Source: Geovibrio ferrireducens
GTDB lineage: Bacteria; Chrysiogenota; Deferribacteres; Deferribacterales; Geovibrionaceae
Assembly: GCF_026226615.1 (NCBI RefSeq)
Contig: NZ_JAJAPB010000002.1
Coordinates: 248,001-312,000, forward strand
DNA length: 64,000 bases
Direction: 5' to 3'
The position numbers and the translations under genes were made by a program. The notes below the pieces were generated by a model. It had not been told where the DNA came from and did no database searches. It saw only the letters and a list, made by a program, of their open reading frames with translations. Every line of letters begins with the position of its first letter. The stretch's first letter is position 1. Below, in pieces: positions 1-8,058 of this stretch.

Positions 1-191
1 CGGAGCTTCTTGCCTATGCGCTCAAACGGAATGAGAAATGCCCCCTTGACCCTAAGCCCAAGTGTAAGGACTGCAAAATCCACTGCTATAAGCCGGAAAT
101 GCGCAGGAAGATAAGGGAAGTGATGAAGTTCAGCGGTATCTGGCACATTAAACGCGGGCGACTGGACTGGGTTCTGCATTATTTTTGGTGA
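1..191 (+). CDS. YgbA-family protein, C-terminal part (cut by window edge)
   Basis: The reading frame enters from the left edge (first full codon at base 3) and ends at TGA 189-191, giving 62 residues. A cysteine cluster CPLDPKPKCKDCKIHCYKPEMR is followed by a basic helix (RRKIREVMKFSG). This matches the C-terminal half of the small YgbA / 'nitrous oxide-stimulated promoter' family, whose members carry conserved cysteines and the HCYKPEMR signature and usually have about 100 residues. In enterobacteria the family is controlled by NO-responsive regulators and linked to nitrosative stress; a role here is inference. The cysteines could bind a metal or an Fe-S cluster. The start lies outside the window, so promoter and neighbours cannot be judged. 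Confidence 0.75.
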   Translation, partial: ELLAYALKRNEKCPLDPKPKCKDCKIHCYKPEMRRKIREVMKFSGIWHIKRGRLDWVLHYFW

Positions 192-264
192 AGATGTTTC
201 TCAGTTCTTCAATAACACAATGACTGCTTGGTTTTATAGAGTTTAATGTTGATGCTGCTGTGGC

Positions 265-334
265 AGCCCCAATGACGGGGCTACGCCGTGCACAGCGAAG
301 CCGAACTGTGTTCGGCGCGAGCGTGTACATCAAA
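265..334 (-). repeat. Modular hairpin element, copy A
   Basis: Read on the minus strand this carries ACACGCTCGC, a hairpin with 7-bp arms GCCGAAC/GTTCGGC (300-306 with 310-316), the spacer TTCGCTGTGCACGGCG, and a hairpin AGCCCC/GGGGCT (265-270 with 77-82 of the same hundred, i.e. 277-282). The first module seen in other copies is reduced to its right arm (AAGTTTGATGT). Related copies lie at 19335-19430, 30495-30585 and 52441-52538 with different but still complementary arms. The 192-524 interval holds only this element and the next one; I see no gene in it. Confidence 0.75.
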
Positions 335-356
335 CTTACAGGGTGACGTATTACCG

Positions 357-437
357 TGTCACTGCGAGGAGCGAAGCGATGAAGCAGTCTCAAAATATAC
401 ATAGAGATTGCTTCACCCTTTCAGGGTTCGCAATGAC
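357..437. repeat. 81-bp imperfect long hairpin repeat (second family)
   Basis: The two ends are inverted: GTCACTGCGA (357-366) pairs with TCGCAATGAC (428-437) at 9 of 10 positions, and GAAGCAGTCTC pairs with GAGATTGCTTC around an AT-rich centre. The same element occurs inverted at 19437-19517 and as a half copy at 19582-19617, each time next to the modular hairpin element. It resembles the non-coding MITE/REP-like hairpin repeats found between genes in many bacteria. No transposase gene is present nearby. Confidence 0.75.
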
Positions 438-524
438 GCAAAACTGCCCCGAAAGGAGAAATCCCTGTCAGATCCCCCTTTACAAAAGAGGAAGTCATTG
501 CTGTTAAAAACCCCCGTTTAAACT

Positions 525-2684
525 CTATTTCCTGATAAAAACCTCAACCGACTGATGAAGCTGATCCATGGAGTCCTTCATTTCGGTGAAGATGGCGAGG
601 AGATCGTTCACAGTGGCAGTGCTCTGGCTTACCATAGCACCGGAGCTCTGCACCATCTCGTTCACACTGCCGATTGCCCTGTCCCTCTCGTTAAGCGTCT
701 GCTGCATGGCTAGGAAGGTAGAGTTCAGAGATTCGCCTGATTTCACTATCCCTTCAAAGACCTCCCTTGTTTTCGCCATAACCCCGGCGCCCTCCGCCAC
801 TTTCTCCTCCGTAACCCGCATATCGCCGAGGATTCCGGTTATATCAGCGTTGAACCCGCCTATTATGTCGCCTATATTCTTGGTGGCATTGCGTGTTTTT
901 TCCGCAAGCTTGCGCACCTCATCAGCCACCACGGCAAAGCCTCTGCCGTGTTCCCCTGCCCTTGCCGCCTCAATTGCGGCATTGAGCGCGAGAAGGTTTA
1001 TCTGGTCTGTAATGTCATCTATAACGCTGAGAATGCTCCCCACCTCGCGGGAGGATTCGCCGAAACGGAGCAGTTTCCCGCCCAGCTGCTCAACAGAATC
1101 TCCTATCCCTTCCATCTGTTCGGAGAGAACAGTCATATTCTTACGTCCGCCGGATGTGCGTTTCTCTGTTTCCTGAGTAACCTGCCTTGTCAGATCAAGG
1201 TTGCGGTGCATCTCAAGCCCTGCGGCCTTGACCTTATCCATCTCCCTCAAAAGGAGCGACAGATTCCCCTCCTGTCTGCCCAGAACTTTAGTGAGCTCTG
1301 TCTTTTTACTGTCAAACTGCCGGAAATCAGCCTCTGTCCGCACTGAGATTTCATAAATCTTTGTCACCAGTTCATCCAGCCTCTCCAGAAAGCTGTTCAT
1401 GTGGTTGGATATATTGGCTATCTCATCCTTATAGAAAACAGGGATGCGTCTGGAAAGGTCGCTGCCTATTGAGTTTATCTCTTTCCCTATGAAATCCAGC
1501 CTTTTAAAGGCTATGCGGTTGAACATAAGATAAAGAACAGTCAGTATCACAATAAATGTCAGCCCCGCGTAGAAGAAGACACCGCCTATGAGGCTGTGTA
1601 TCTGCGCCAGCATCTGGCTTCTGTCCATCTTGATTACGATGTCAAAGCTCTTGCTTAAGAACTCGGCTCTCTCCTTGGAAAAAATGTAGCCGTTTCTGCC
1701 TATGCCTGTTATCTCCTCCGTGAGAGAGGTCTGCGGCAGTGCGGCAAACTTTCTGGTTTCAGCATCGTCCGCACCTGCCGGCATGTTCATAAGCAGGCCT
1801 GATTTGTCAAAAAGGCGCAGATAAGTGTGTTCGTCTATCTTTTCCGGCAGAAGGGACATGACAGTGTCCCTGCTGAGGGTAACAATCACGATCCCCGTGC
1901 GTACATCATTTGCGTTTATGTGTCTGGCCATATATGCCACAGGTCTTCCGCCGTCAATCTCCGATGTTTCAAAATCTGTAAAAATCGTCTCAGTAACAGG
2001 CATATTCAGCGCCTGCCTGAATGTTTTGCCCAGAAAAGTGTCTTTGTGAACACCGGAACTGAGGTTAGTGGCAAAGGCATGGTTTTTATCGGAGGAGAAG
2101 ACAATTACACCTTCACTGTCAATAATATACATAGAGTATATATGATAAGGCTCCATCAAAAGCCGGAAGCTGTCATAATAATTTGAATAGACAAAGTTGA
2201 ACTCCACGGGAAACTGCATTGTTTCCATCTCGTCCAGCCCTGCAATGTTGGTATATTGCAGCACAAGCTGGCGGAAGTCCGCATCTGTGGTAAAATCAGC
2301 CTTGTCCATCCAGCTAATCATCTGCTTATTGCCTGTTTTTTCAAAGAAAGCTCTGAGTCCGGGCGCCATGAGCTCCGGGTCGAGGGAAGGACGTCTGTTC
2401 AGCTTGTAATATGCCGAAGTTATGCTGTAGAACCCTTCCGTTACATAATCATTTTTTACAAACCCTGTCAGAAACCTGTCCACAGAACCGAGATACCCGG
2501 TAAATCTTTCCGACATAACTTTTTTAAGAATTTCCGCCTGCTGTGCCTTGCTTTTAGCCAGTTCCCTCTTCCCCTTCTGAACCAGCACCGCAGATGAAAC
2601 AAATGTAATCAGCAGAAGCGAGCAGACAAGCATGGCACTTATCTTCACTTTCAGACTCAGGTTTCTGATTATCCCTTTTTTCAT
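525..2684 (-). CDS. Methyl-accepting chemotaxis protein with periplasmic sensor domain
   Basis: A 719-residue transmembrane chemoreceptor. Transmembrane helix 1 is near residues 13-33, followed by a roughly 330-residue periplasmic region that looks Cache-like (a sequence impression only). Transmembrane helix 2 is near 365-388 ([17 protein letters not shown]), then a HAMP linker and a cytoplasmic signalling domain from about 450. The signalling tip is clear: [21 protein letters not shown], then [15 protein letters not shown]. It should control CheA/CheW arrays, though no che genes are in view. The start is supported by GGAAGGGAT upstream. The ligand cannot be read from sequence; the periplasmic domain has no CXXCH motif, unlike the second receptor at 19673-21385. 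It lies downstream of phoU in the same direction but 174 bases away, so it is probably a separate unit. Confidence 0.95.
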   Translation of the reverse strand: MKKGIIRNLSLKVKISAMLVCSLLLITFVSSAVLVQKGKRELAKSKAQQAEILKKVMSERFTGYLGSVDRFLTGFVKNDYVTEGFYSITSAYYKLNRRPSLDPELMAPGLRAFFEKTGNKQMISWMDKADFTTDADFRQLVLQYTNIAGLDEMETMQFPVEFNFVYSNYYDSFRLLMEPYHIYSMYIIDSEGVIVFSSDKNHAFATNLSSGVHKDTFLGKTFRQALNMPVTETIFTDFETSEIDGGRPVAYMARHINANDVRTGIVIVTLSRDTVMSLLPEKIDEHTYLRLFDKSGLLMNMPAGADDAETRKFAALPQTSLTEEITGIGRNGYIFSKERAEFLSKSFDIVIKMDRSQMLAQIHSLIGGVFFYAGLTFIVILTVLYLMFNRIAFKRLDFIGKEINSIGSDLSRRIPVFYKDEIANISNHMNSFLERLDELVTKIYEISVRTEADFRQFDSKKTELTKVLGRQEGNLSLLLREMDKVKAAGLEMHRNLDLTRQVTQETEKRTSGGRKNMTVLSEQMEGIGDSVEQLGGKLLRFGESSREVGSILSVIDDITDQINLLALNAAIEAARAGEHGRGFAVVADEVRKLAEKTRNATKNIGDIIGGFNADITGILGDMRVTEEKVAEGAGVMAKTREVFEGIVKSGESLNSTFLAMQQTLNERDRAIGSVNEMVQSSGAMVSQSTATVNDLLAIFTEMKDSMDQLHQSVEVFIRK

Positions 2685-2808
2685 GTATATCCCTTCCGTA
2701 ACAGCTTTTGTTATTACAATGTTATGAATGGGATCGGAAGTTATCAGAGAAATGTCAAATTAATGCAAAATATTGATAATTAAGACTTATTCAGTATTGA
2801 ATAATATA

Positions 2809-2831
2809 AGGCGGGCATTGCTGCACCGCCT
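2809..2831 (-). terminator. Possible weak terminator after phoU
   Basis: Arms AGGCGG (2809-2814) and CCGCCT (2826-2831) enclose an 11-base loop. They lie 28 bases beyond the phoU stop. There is no clean T-run on the minus strand, so termination is doubtful; it may only be an mRNA 3' stem. Confidence 0.35.
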
Positions 2832-2858
2832 GTATATAATGGGGGGGTATGGGCAGGA

Positions 2859-3533
2859 TTATTTATCTGCTTTTATTTCGCCGTCGGGCACGTTTTTGAT
2901 AACTTTCCCCGTTGCGTAGTAATATGAATGCTCTGCTATGGTCACAGCATGGTCTGCCGCCCTTTCGAGGCATCTGGTGATGAAAATGAAAGATACGGTT
3001 TTATCCGCCCTGTCGCCGAAGGCAGCCATATTTTCCACAGCCTTTTTCAGGATTTTTCTGTGGAGCCTGTCCACCCTGTCATCCCTTTCTATAATCTCAA
3101 GAGCAAGCTTGGCATCGCACTTGTAAAACGAGTCTATGCTGTCCTTGATCATGTTCGCTGTTTCTCTGATCATTTTGGGAAACCGCTTCATATCAAACTC
3201 ATAAAGAGGACCGCCCGCCCGGAGAACTTCCTTGGCGATGTCGGTGCAGTAGCCGGCTATAGCCTCCAGTTCGCCTACAATGTTGAGCGAGGCTATCACG
3301 TAGCGGAGATCATTTGCCTTGGGCTCAAACAGTCCAAGGAGTGATATGCACACTTTGCTTGATTCCCCTTCCAGTCTGAGGGCAGTTTTCCCCTCTTCAA
3401 CAATTTTTCCCGCCAGTTCCTCATCATATCCGTTAAGAAGGACACTCACATCCTCAACTATGCCGGAAACAAGTCCTGTGAGCCTGTTAAGGTTCTCTTT
3501 CAGGGCTGTATACTGAATTTCAGCGTTATTCAT
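2859..3533 (-). CDS. phoU: Phosphate signalling protein PhoU
   Basis: 224 residues, the usual PhoU length, built as two three-helix-bundle repeats. The repeated E/DxxxD-type metal-site patterns are visible in LLGLFEPKANDLRYVIASLNI and in the second half near FIFITRCLERAADHAVTIAEH. PhoU restrains the Pst transporter and the PhoR/PhoB system when phosphate is plentiful. It is the last gene of the pst operon, 13 bases after pstB. The start is fixed by GGGAGG 7 bases before the ATG. No phoR or phoB is present in the window, so the two-component partners must be elsewhere. Confidence 0.95.
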   Translation of the reverse strand: MNNAEIQYTALKENLNRLTGLVSGIVEDVSVLLNGYDEELAGKIVEEGKTALRLEGESSKVCISLLGLFEPKANDLRYVIASLNIVGELEAIAGYCTDIAKEVLRAGGPLYEFDMKRFPKMIRETANMIKDSIDSFYKCDAKLALEIIERDDRVDRLHRKILKKAVENMAAFGDRADKTVSFIFITRCLERAADHAVTIAEHSYYYATGKVIKNVPDGEIKADK

Positions 3534-3546
3534 GCCGCATCCTCCC

Positions 3547-4353
3547 TTAACCGAATCTTCCGGTTACATAATCCTGAGTCTGCTGTTTGTCAGGGTTGGT
3601 GAATATCTTCTCCGTGGTGTTGTACTCCACCATTTCGCCCATATAGAAGAAAGATGTGTACTCGGAGATCCTCGCAGCCTGCTGCATGCTGTGCGTAACT
3701 ATGATAATGGTGTATTTCTCTTTGAGCTCGAATATAAGCTCCTCAATTTTTGCAGTTGCGATGGGGTCAAGTGCTGAGGCGGGTTCGTCCATAAGGAGAA
3801 CATCCGGCTCCATGGCTATAGCTCTTGCTATGCAGAGCCTCTGCTGCTGACCGCCGGAAAGGGTTGTTGCCATGTTTTCCAGCCTGTCGGAAACCTCATT
3901 CCAGAGCCCTGCCTTTCTCAGGGCGTGTTCCACAAGGTCATCCATATCGCGCCCTTTTCTCACTCTGCCGTGAATCTTGGGAGCGTAGGCGATATTGTCA
4001 TATATGCTTTTGGGAAAAGGGTTAGGCTTCTGAAAAACCATGCCCACTTTTGTGCGTATATCCACAACATCAATAGCGCTGCTGTAAATATCTGTATCAT
4101 CGAGAAGTATTGTTCCGTCAACCCTGATGCCCGGCACAAGGTCGTTCATGCGGTTAAGGCAGCGAAGCAGTGTGGATTTCCCGCAGCCGGAAGGCCCGAT
4201 CATCGCCACCACGTGCTTTTCGGGAAAGTCGATATTAACGTTTTTAAGGGCGTGAAAATCACCGTAATAAAAGTCCAGATCACGCACGGACATTTTCATT
4301 TTAAGATCTTTCATCTGTTTGATTTTTTCAGCGGGAGCCGCCTGTATGCTCAT
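3547..4353 (-). CDS. pstB: Phosphate ABC transporter ATP-binding protein PstB
   Basis: 268-residue ABC ATPase. Walker A is [20 protein letters not shown], the Q-loop is in [19 protein letters not shown] (the PNPFP signature typical of PstB), the ABC signature is [16 protein letters not shown] and Walker B is [13 protein letters not shown]. It powers high-affinity phosphate import through PstC and PstA. About 24 extra residues precede the usual start of the ABC domain; GGAGG lies 9 bases before the first ATG, which is used here. It sits 18 bases after pstA and 13 before phoU. Confidence 0.97.
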   Translation of the reverse strand: MSIQAAPAEKIKQMKDLKMKMSVRDLDFYYGDFHALKNVNIDFPEKHVVAMIGPSGCGKSTLLRCLNRMNDLVPGIRVDGTILLDDTDIYSSAIDVVDIRTKVGMVFQKPNPFPKSIYDNIAYAPKIHGRVRKGRDMDDLVEHALRKAGLWNEVSDRLENMATTLSGGQQQRLCIARAIAMEPDVLLMDEPASALDPIATAKIEELIFELKEKYTIIIVTHSMQQAARISEYTSFFYMGEMVEYNTTEKIFTNPDKQQTQDYVTGRFG

Positions 4354-4371
4354 AGGTTTAAACCTCCGGGA

Positions 4372-5535
4372 TTACCATTTGCGTTCATATTTGTTTCTGA
4401 GCCAGATTGCCGTGAAGTTCAGCGCGAGAAGAACAGTAAGCAGAACAATGATCCCCGCCGCTGTTCTTTCAACATAAGGACGGAGACTGGTTGCCGACCA
4501 TGTGTATATCTGCGCGGGAAGAACAGTTGTGGCGCTTGTTATTCCTGTGGGCGCGTCCGGGATGTAAGCCATCATACCAACAATGAGCAGCGGCGCTGTC
4601 TCTCCCATTGCCTGCGCAAGACCGATGATCGAGCCTGTGAGTATTCCGGGCATGGAAACAGGCAGAACATGATGCCATACCACCTGCCAGGGGGATGCAC
4701 CAACACCGTATGCCCCGTGGCGTATTGATTCCGGAACCGCACGCAGAGCCGCCCTTGTACTTATTATAATTACGGGAAGCGTCATAAGAGCAAGCGTAAG
4801 ACCGCCAACAAGTGCAGATGAACGGGGTACGCTGAAAAAGTTGATGAATATGGCAAGACCCAGAAGACCGAAAATAATCGAAGGGATAGCTGCGAGGTTA
4901 TTGATATTCACCTCAATAAACTGCGTAAATTTATTATCCGGTGCAAACTCCTCAAGATATATGGCGGTCATTACCCCAAGCGGCACACTGAGCACCATTG
5001 TGATTATCAGGACATAAATCGTTCCTATGGCAGCGGAAAGAATACCTGCTATTTCAGGCATTTTAGAATCGCCCATTGTAAAGAAGCCCGTGTTGAAGGC
5101 AAGACGAATGTCACTGCCCTCTTTAAGCCTGTTTACGAACTCAGTCTCTCTTTCGGTAAGCCTGTTGGGTTTGCTTTTCATATACTGATCGACATCCCCT
5201 TTGGCAACAACCCATAGAGTCTGCGTTGTGTTCATATACTCAGGGTGCTCCTCGACAACCTGAGGGAGAATACGCAGGAACCCCCTTGAAAGAACATCCC
5301 TGTACTCTTTGGCTACAGCTCTGTTCGGCATTTGCAGGGTTTCCTCATTGAAGGTGACTTCAACTCTGATCTCAGCCTGAGAAAAAGCCGTATATCCGGT
5401 TTTGATTATGTCGTAAAAAAAGAATATAAGGAACAAGAGCGCAAGAAGCAGCGCCGCCTTGCCGTAAAGCTGGAAGCGTTTTTCCGCTGCGTATCTTTTC
5501 CTGAGTTTTCTGTCGTGTTCTTTTGAATAAGCCAT
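4372..5535 (-). CDS. pstA: Phosphate ABC transporter permease PstA with N-terminal DUF3333-like domain
   Basis: About 387 residues, roughly 100 more than a minimal PstA. One membrane helix (about 25-45) is followed by an extracytoplasmic domain of about 110 residues (DUF3333-like, known from alphaproteobacterial PstA), then five or six transmembrane helices with the permease EAA loop near AALRAVPESIRHGAYGVGAS. A GTG directly precedes ATG; AGGGGG lies five bases before the ATG at 5535, so I use that. It pairs with PstC to form the phosphate channel. It is 10 bases after pstC and 18 before pstB. The extra domain may interact with PstS or modulate transport; that is inference. Confidence 0.94.
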   Translation of the reverse strand: MAYSKEHDRKLRKRYAAEKRFQLYGKAALLLALLFLIFFFYDIIKTGYTAFSQAEIRVEVTFNEETLQMPNRAVAKEYRDVLSRGFLRILPQVVEEHPEYMNTTQTLWVVAKGDVDQYMKSKPNRLTERETEFVNRLKEGSDIRLAFNTGFFTMGDSKMPEIAGILSAAIGTIYVLIITMVLSVPLGVMTAIYLEEFAPDNKFTQFIEVNINNLAAIPSIIFGLLGLAIFINFFSVPRSSALVGGLTLALMTLPVIIISTRAALRAVPESIRHGAYGVGASPWQVVWHHVLPVSMPGILTGSIIGLAQAMGETAPLLIVGMMAYIPDAPTGITSATTVLPAQIYTWSATSLRPYVERTAAGIIVLLTVLLALNFTAIWLRNKYERKW

Positions 5536-5545
5536 CACGTCCCCC

Positions 5546-6775
5546 TTACTCGTAATTCTTGCGGTATCTGCGGATTATGTATGTGGAGACAAGGTTGATA
5601 CACAATGTAAACACAAGTAGCACAAGCCCCAGACCGAAGGCGGACAAAGTTGCAAGGCTGTCAAAGGCCTGATCGCCTGTGAGCGCATCCACTATCTGCA
5701 CGGTAACTGTCGTCATACCTTCCAGAGGGTTCCATGTGAGGTTCGGGCGGAGACCGGCGGCCATCACCACAATCATAGTCTCACCCACAGCGCGCGACAC
5801 AGCAAGGAGTATGGCAGAAACTATGCCCGGCATTGCGGCGGGGAGGATTATCTGCTTTATTGTCTCTGACTTGGTAGTGCCGAGAGCAAGACCGCCTTCC
5901 CTTAAACTCTGGGGAACAGAGTTGATAACGTCGTCAGAAAGGGATGATATGAAGGGAATAATCATAATTCCCATCACAAGCCCCGGTGCAAGAGCGTTTG
6001 TATAATCGGCATTGAAACCGAAAAATCCGGCAATTTTAACAACCAGAGGGCTCACGGTGAGTGCTGCAAAGAAACCGTAAACAACAGTGGGAATGCCGGC
6101 GAGTATTTCCAGTACGGGTTTGAAAATTTTCCTGAACCTGTTTGAGGCGTATTCCGAAAGAAATATTGCCGCGAAAAGGCCGACAGGAACCGAAACAGAG
6201 AGAGCAATGATTGTGATCATAAATGTTCCGGCAAATATGGGCGCGGAACCGAACTCAGGCTTGGCGGCATGATCCGTTTCCCTGCCTGCGCCTTCAAGAA
6301 ACGCCGTGTCCGGGTTCCATGAGGTTCCGGTGATAAAGTCGATTATGTTTACATGCTTGAAAAATATAATTGCCTCAAAAAGGATCGAGAAAACTATGCC
6401 CACAGTTGTGAGAATGGACACCAGAGAGGCGGTTATCAGCAGATACCTGATGTTTTTTTCAACTACAACTCTGGCATTTAAAAGAGGCGAAAACTTCTTT
6501 GAAGAGATAATGAAGCCCGCAGCAACAAGCAGAGCGGAACAGACAAGAACCACGGAAGGCGGGACAACGGCTATCCTGGTGGTTTTAAGTAAAAGCGCTG
6601 CGATAAGAAGCAGCCACGCGGGAAAAGTGAACTTTATCACAGCGTACCACGCGTAGTGACCGGGTCTTGAACTCAGCCGCTGCTTGGAATCCTCCCACAC
6701 TCTGGCCCTGTAGGCTCCGTATGCGAATGATAATCCAGACAGCACCGCAAGTATTATGATTATTGTAATCAGCAT
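5546..6775 (-). CDS. pstC: Phosphate ABC transporter permease PstC, long form
   Basis: About 409 residues against about 300 for the E. coli protein. The extra N-terminus contributes about three more membrane helices (ITIIIILAVLSGLSFAYG; AWLLLIAALLL; VVLVCSALLVAAGF) before the standard permease core. The EAA-type loop is visible near SLREGGLALGTTKSETIKQI. It forms the inner-membrane channel with PstA. Start choice is uncertain: ATG at 6775 is 10 bases from GGAG, while a TTG at 6781 is 4 bases from it. A strong stem-loop at 6816-6845 separates it from pstS. Confidence 0.93.
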   Translation of the reverse strand: MLITIIIILAVLSGLSFAYGAYRARVWEDSKQRLSSRPGHYAWYAVIKFTFPAWLLLIAALLLKTTRIAVVPPSVVLVCSALLVAAGFIISSKKFSPLLNARVVVEKNIRYLLITASLVSILTTVGIVFSILFEAIIFFKHVNIIDFITGTSWNPDTAFLEGAGRETDHAAKPEFGSAPIFAGTFMITIIALSVSVPVGLFAAIFLSEYASNRFRKIFKPVLEILAGIPTVVYGFFAALTVSPLVVKIAGFFGFNADYTNALAPGLVMGIMIIPFISSLSDDVINSVPQSLREGGLALGTTKSETIKQIILPAAMPGIVSAILLAVSRAVGETMIVVMAAGLRPNLTWNPLEGMTTVTVQIVDALTGDQAFDSLATLSAFGLGLVLLVFTLCINLVSTYIIRRYRKNYE

Positions 6776-6815
6776 CAGCAATGCGCTCCGATGTAGTTTA
6801 TGTTTTTACGCAATA

Positions 6816-6845
6816 AAACGGATCGGGAAACTCTCCGATCCGTTT
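6816..6845 (-). terminator. Strong intercistronic stem-loop between pstS and pstC
   Basis: A perfect 11-bp stem, AAACGGATCGG (6816-6826) with CCGATCCGTTT (6835-6845), has an 8-base loop. On the minus strand the stem ends in TTT followed by TATTG. It sits 24 bases after the pstS stop and about 40 before pstC. Such hairpins after the first gene usually cause partial termination or protect the upstream mRNA, so that the binding protein is made in excess over the membrane parts. Confidence 0.7.
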
Positions 6846-6869
6846 CATTATAGTCCTTATTGCAGTATC

Positions 6870-7883
6870 TTACTTCACGTCGTTAAGAGTAAGAGCCTTG
6901 CGGGCTTTCCAGTCTGCTCTTACTTTTTCCCTTTCTGCTTTCGCAAGGGGGATAAGACCTATTTCAGTAAGGAAACCGCCTTCGCCTATCATTTTTTCAG
7001 AGAGGAAAAGGTCAACATACTGCTCTATGCCTTTTATTTTGCCAAGGTGGTCGCCTTTCACGTAGAAGAAAAGGCTTCTTGATATGGGGTAAGTGTTGTT
7101 AAGTACGTTCTCAGGAGAGGGAAGAACACCGTTCACGCTGACGCCTTTGATTCTGTCTGCGTTTTCCTGAAGGAAGCTGTAACCGAAGATACCTATAGCA
7201 TTTTTGTCTTTAACAAGTCTCTGAACTATAAGGTTGTCGTTCTCGCCGGAGGGAACATAAACGCCATCCTGACGGATTTTTTTGTAGGGTTTGCCGTATT
7301 CTTTGATTTTACCTGTTGCGCCTTCCATAACAAGCTCTTCGAAGGCATCACGTGTGCCGGAAGATGTGGGGGGGCCGTAAACAAGTATGTCTATAGAGGG
7401 AAGGCTTTTATCTATATCAGACCATTTTTTGTAGGGGTTTTTTACAAGCTGACCGTTAACAGGAACTTCTTCCGCAACTGCGAGAGCAAGCTGAGCAAGA
7501 GTAACATTGAAATCAGCAGCGCTTTTGTTGTGGGCTATTGCGATTCCGTCATAACCGATTTTAATTTCGATTACAGACTTGATTCCAGCATTAAGATCCG
7601 CCTCAAGCTCGCTTTTTTTGATTCTGCGTGATGAGTTTGCGATGTCGGGAGCGTCATTGCCAACACCTGCGGCAAAAAGTTTGTGTCCGCCGCCGGAACC
7701 AACTGATTCAACAACGGGAGTGGGGTTCTTGGTTGTTGCGCCGAATTCTTCAGCAACATAGCTTGAAAAAGGGAATACTGTGGAAGATCCTACTATCCTG
7801 ATCTGATCGCGTGCGAATGCGAAACCCGCAGTAAGTGCCGTCATAAGAAGGGCAACTGCGATGAGCCTCATTGTTCTTTTCAT
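6870..7883 (-). CDS. pstS: Phosphate ABC transporter substrate-binding protein PstS
   Basis: 337 residues with a clear Sec signal peptide (KRTMRLIAVALLMTALTAGFAFA). Phosphate-binding loops are recognisable: GSSTVFPFSSYVAEEF near the N-terminus and the helix-capping SSGTRDAFEELV near residues 170-182. It binds phosphate in the periplasm and delivers it to PstCA. It is the first gene of the operon; GGAGG lies 6 bases before the ATG. The neighbouring genes pstC, pstA, pstB and phoU confirm the assignment. Confidence 0.96.
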   Translation of the reverse strand: MKRTMRLIAVALLMTALTAGFAFARDQIRIVGSSTVFPFSSYVAEEFGATTKNPTPVVESVGSGGGHKLFAAGVGNDAPDIANSSRRIKKSELEADLNAGIKSVIEIKIGYDGIAIAHNKSAADFNVTLAQLALAVAEEVPVNGQLVKNPYKKWSDIDKSLPSIDILVYGPPTSSGTRDAFEELVMEGATGKIKEYGKPYKKIRQDGVYVPSGENDNLIVQRLVKDKNAIGIFGYSFLQENADRIKGVSVNGVLPSPENVLNNTYPISRSLFFYVKGDHLGKIKGIEQYVDLFLSEKMIGEGGFLTEIGLIPLAKAEREKVRADWKARKALTLNDVK

Positions 7884-7919
7884 TTCCTACCTCCGAGTGA
7901 GATGACTTTTGAAGTCAGG

Positions 7920-7965
7920 TATATAAAAGTTTATTTTTGTGAGGTTCTGATTACGAAAATGTCAG
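7920..7965 (-). promoter_or_regulatory. Possible PhoB-type promoter of pstS
   Basis: On the minus strand CTGACA (7960-7965) and CTCACA (7938-7943) are 22 bases apart, i.e. two 11-base steps as in PhoB-box half sites. The second ends about 12 bases before a TATATA -10 element (7920-7925). The arrangement fits PhoB activation in place of a -35 box, but the half sites are imperfect and no consensus for this organism is available. Confidence 0.35.
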
Positions 7966-7973
7966 AAAAAAGT

Positions 7974-8010
7974 TAAAAAAAAGGCCGCTCCATTGAAAAG
8001 AAGCGGCCTT
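7974..8010 (-). terminator. Rho-independent terminator of the glutamate synthase operon
   Basis: Stem AAGGCCGCT (7981-7989) with AGCGGCCTT (8002-8010) and a 12-base loop. On the minus strand it runs directly into a run of eight Ts. It lies 49 bases beyond the stop of the last glutamate synthase gene and upstream of pstS. Confidence 0.85.
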
Positions 8011-8058
8011 AATCTGTCGTATATTTTATTTCCCTAAATCTATAAGCTGTTTATATAT

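Noticed and set aside
148-402. 84-residue minus-strand frame
   Set aside because: Composed of the hairpin repeats between the YgbA-like gene and the chemoreceptor; no protein features.
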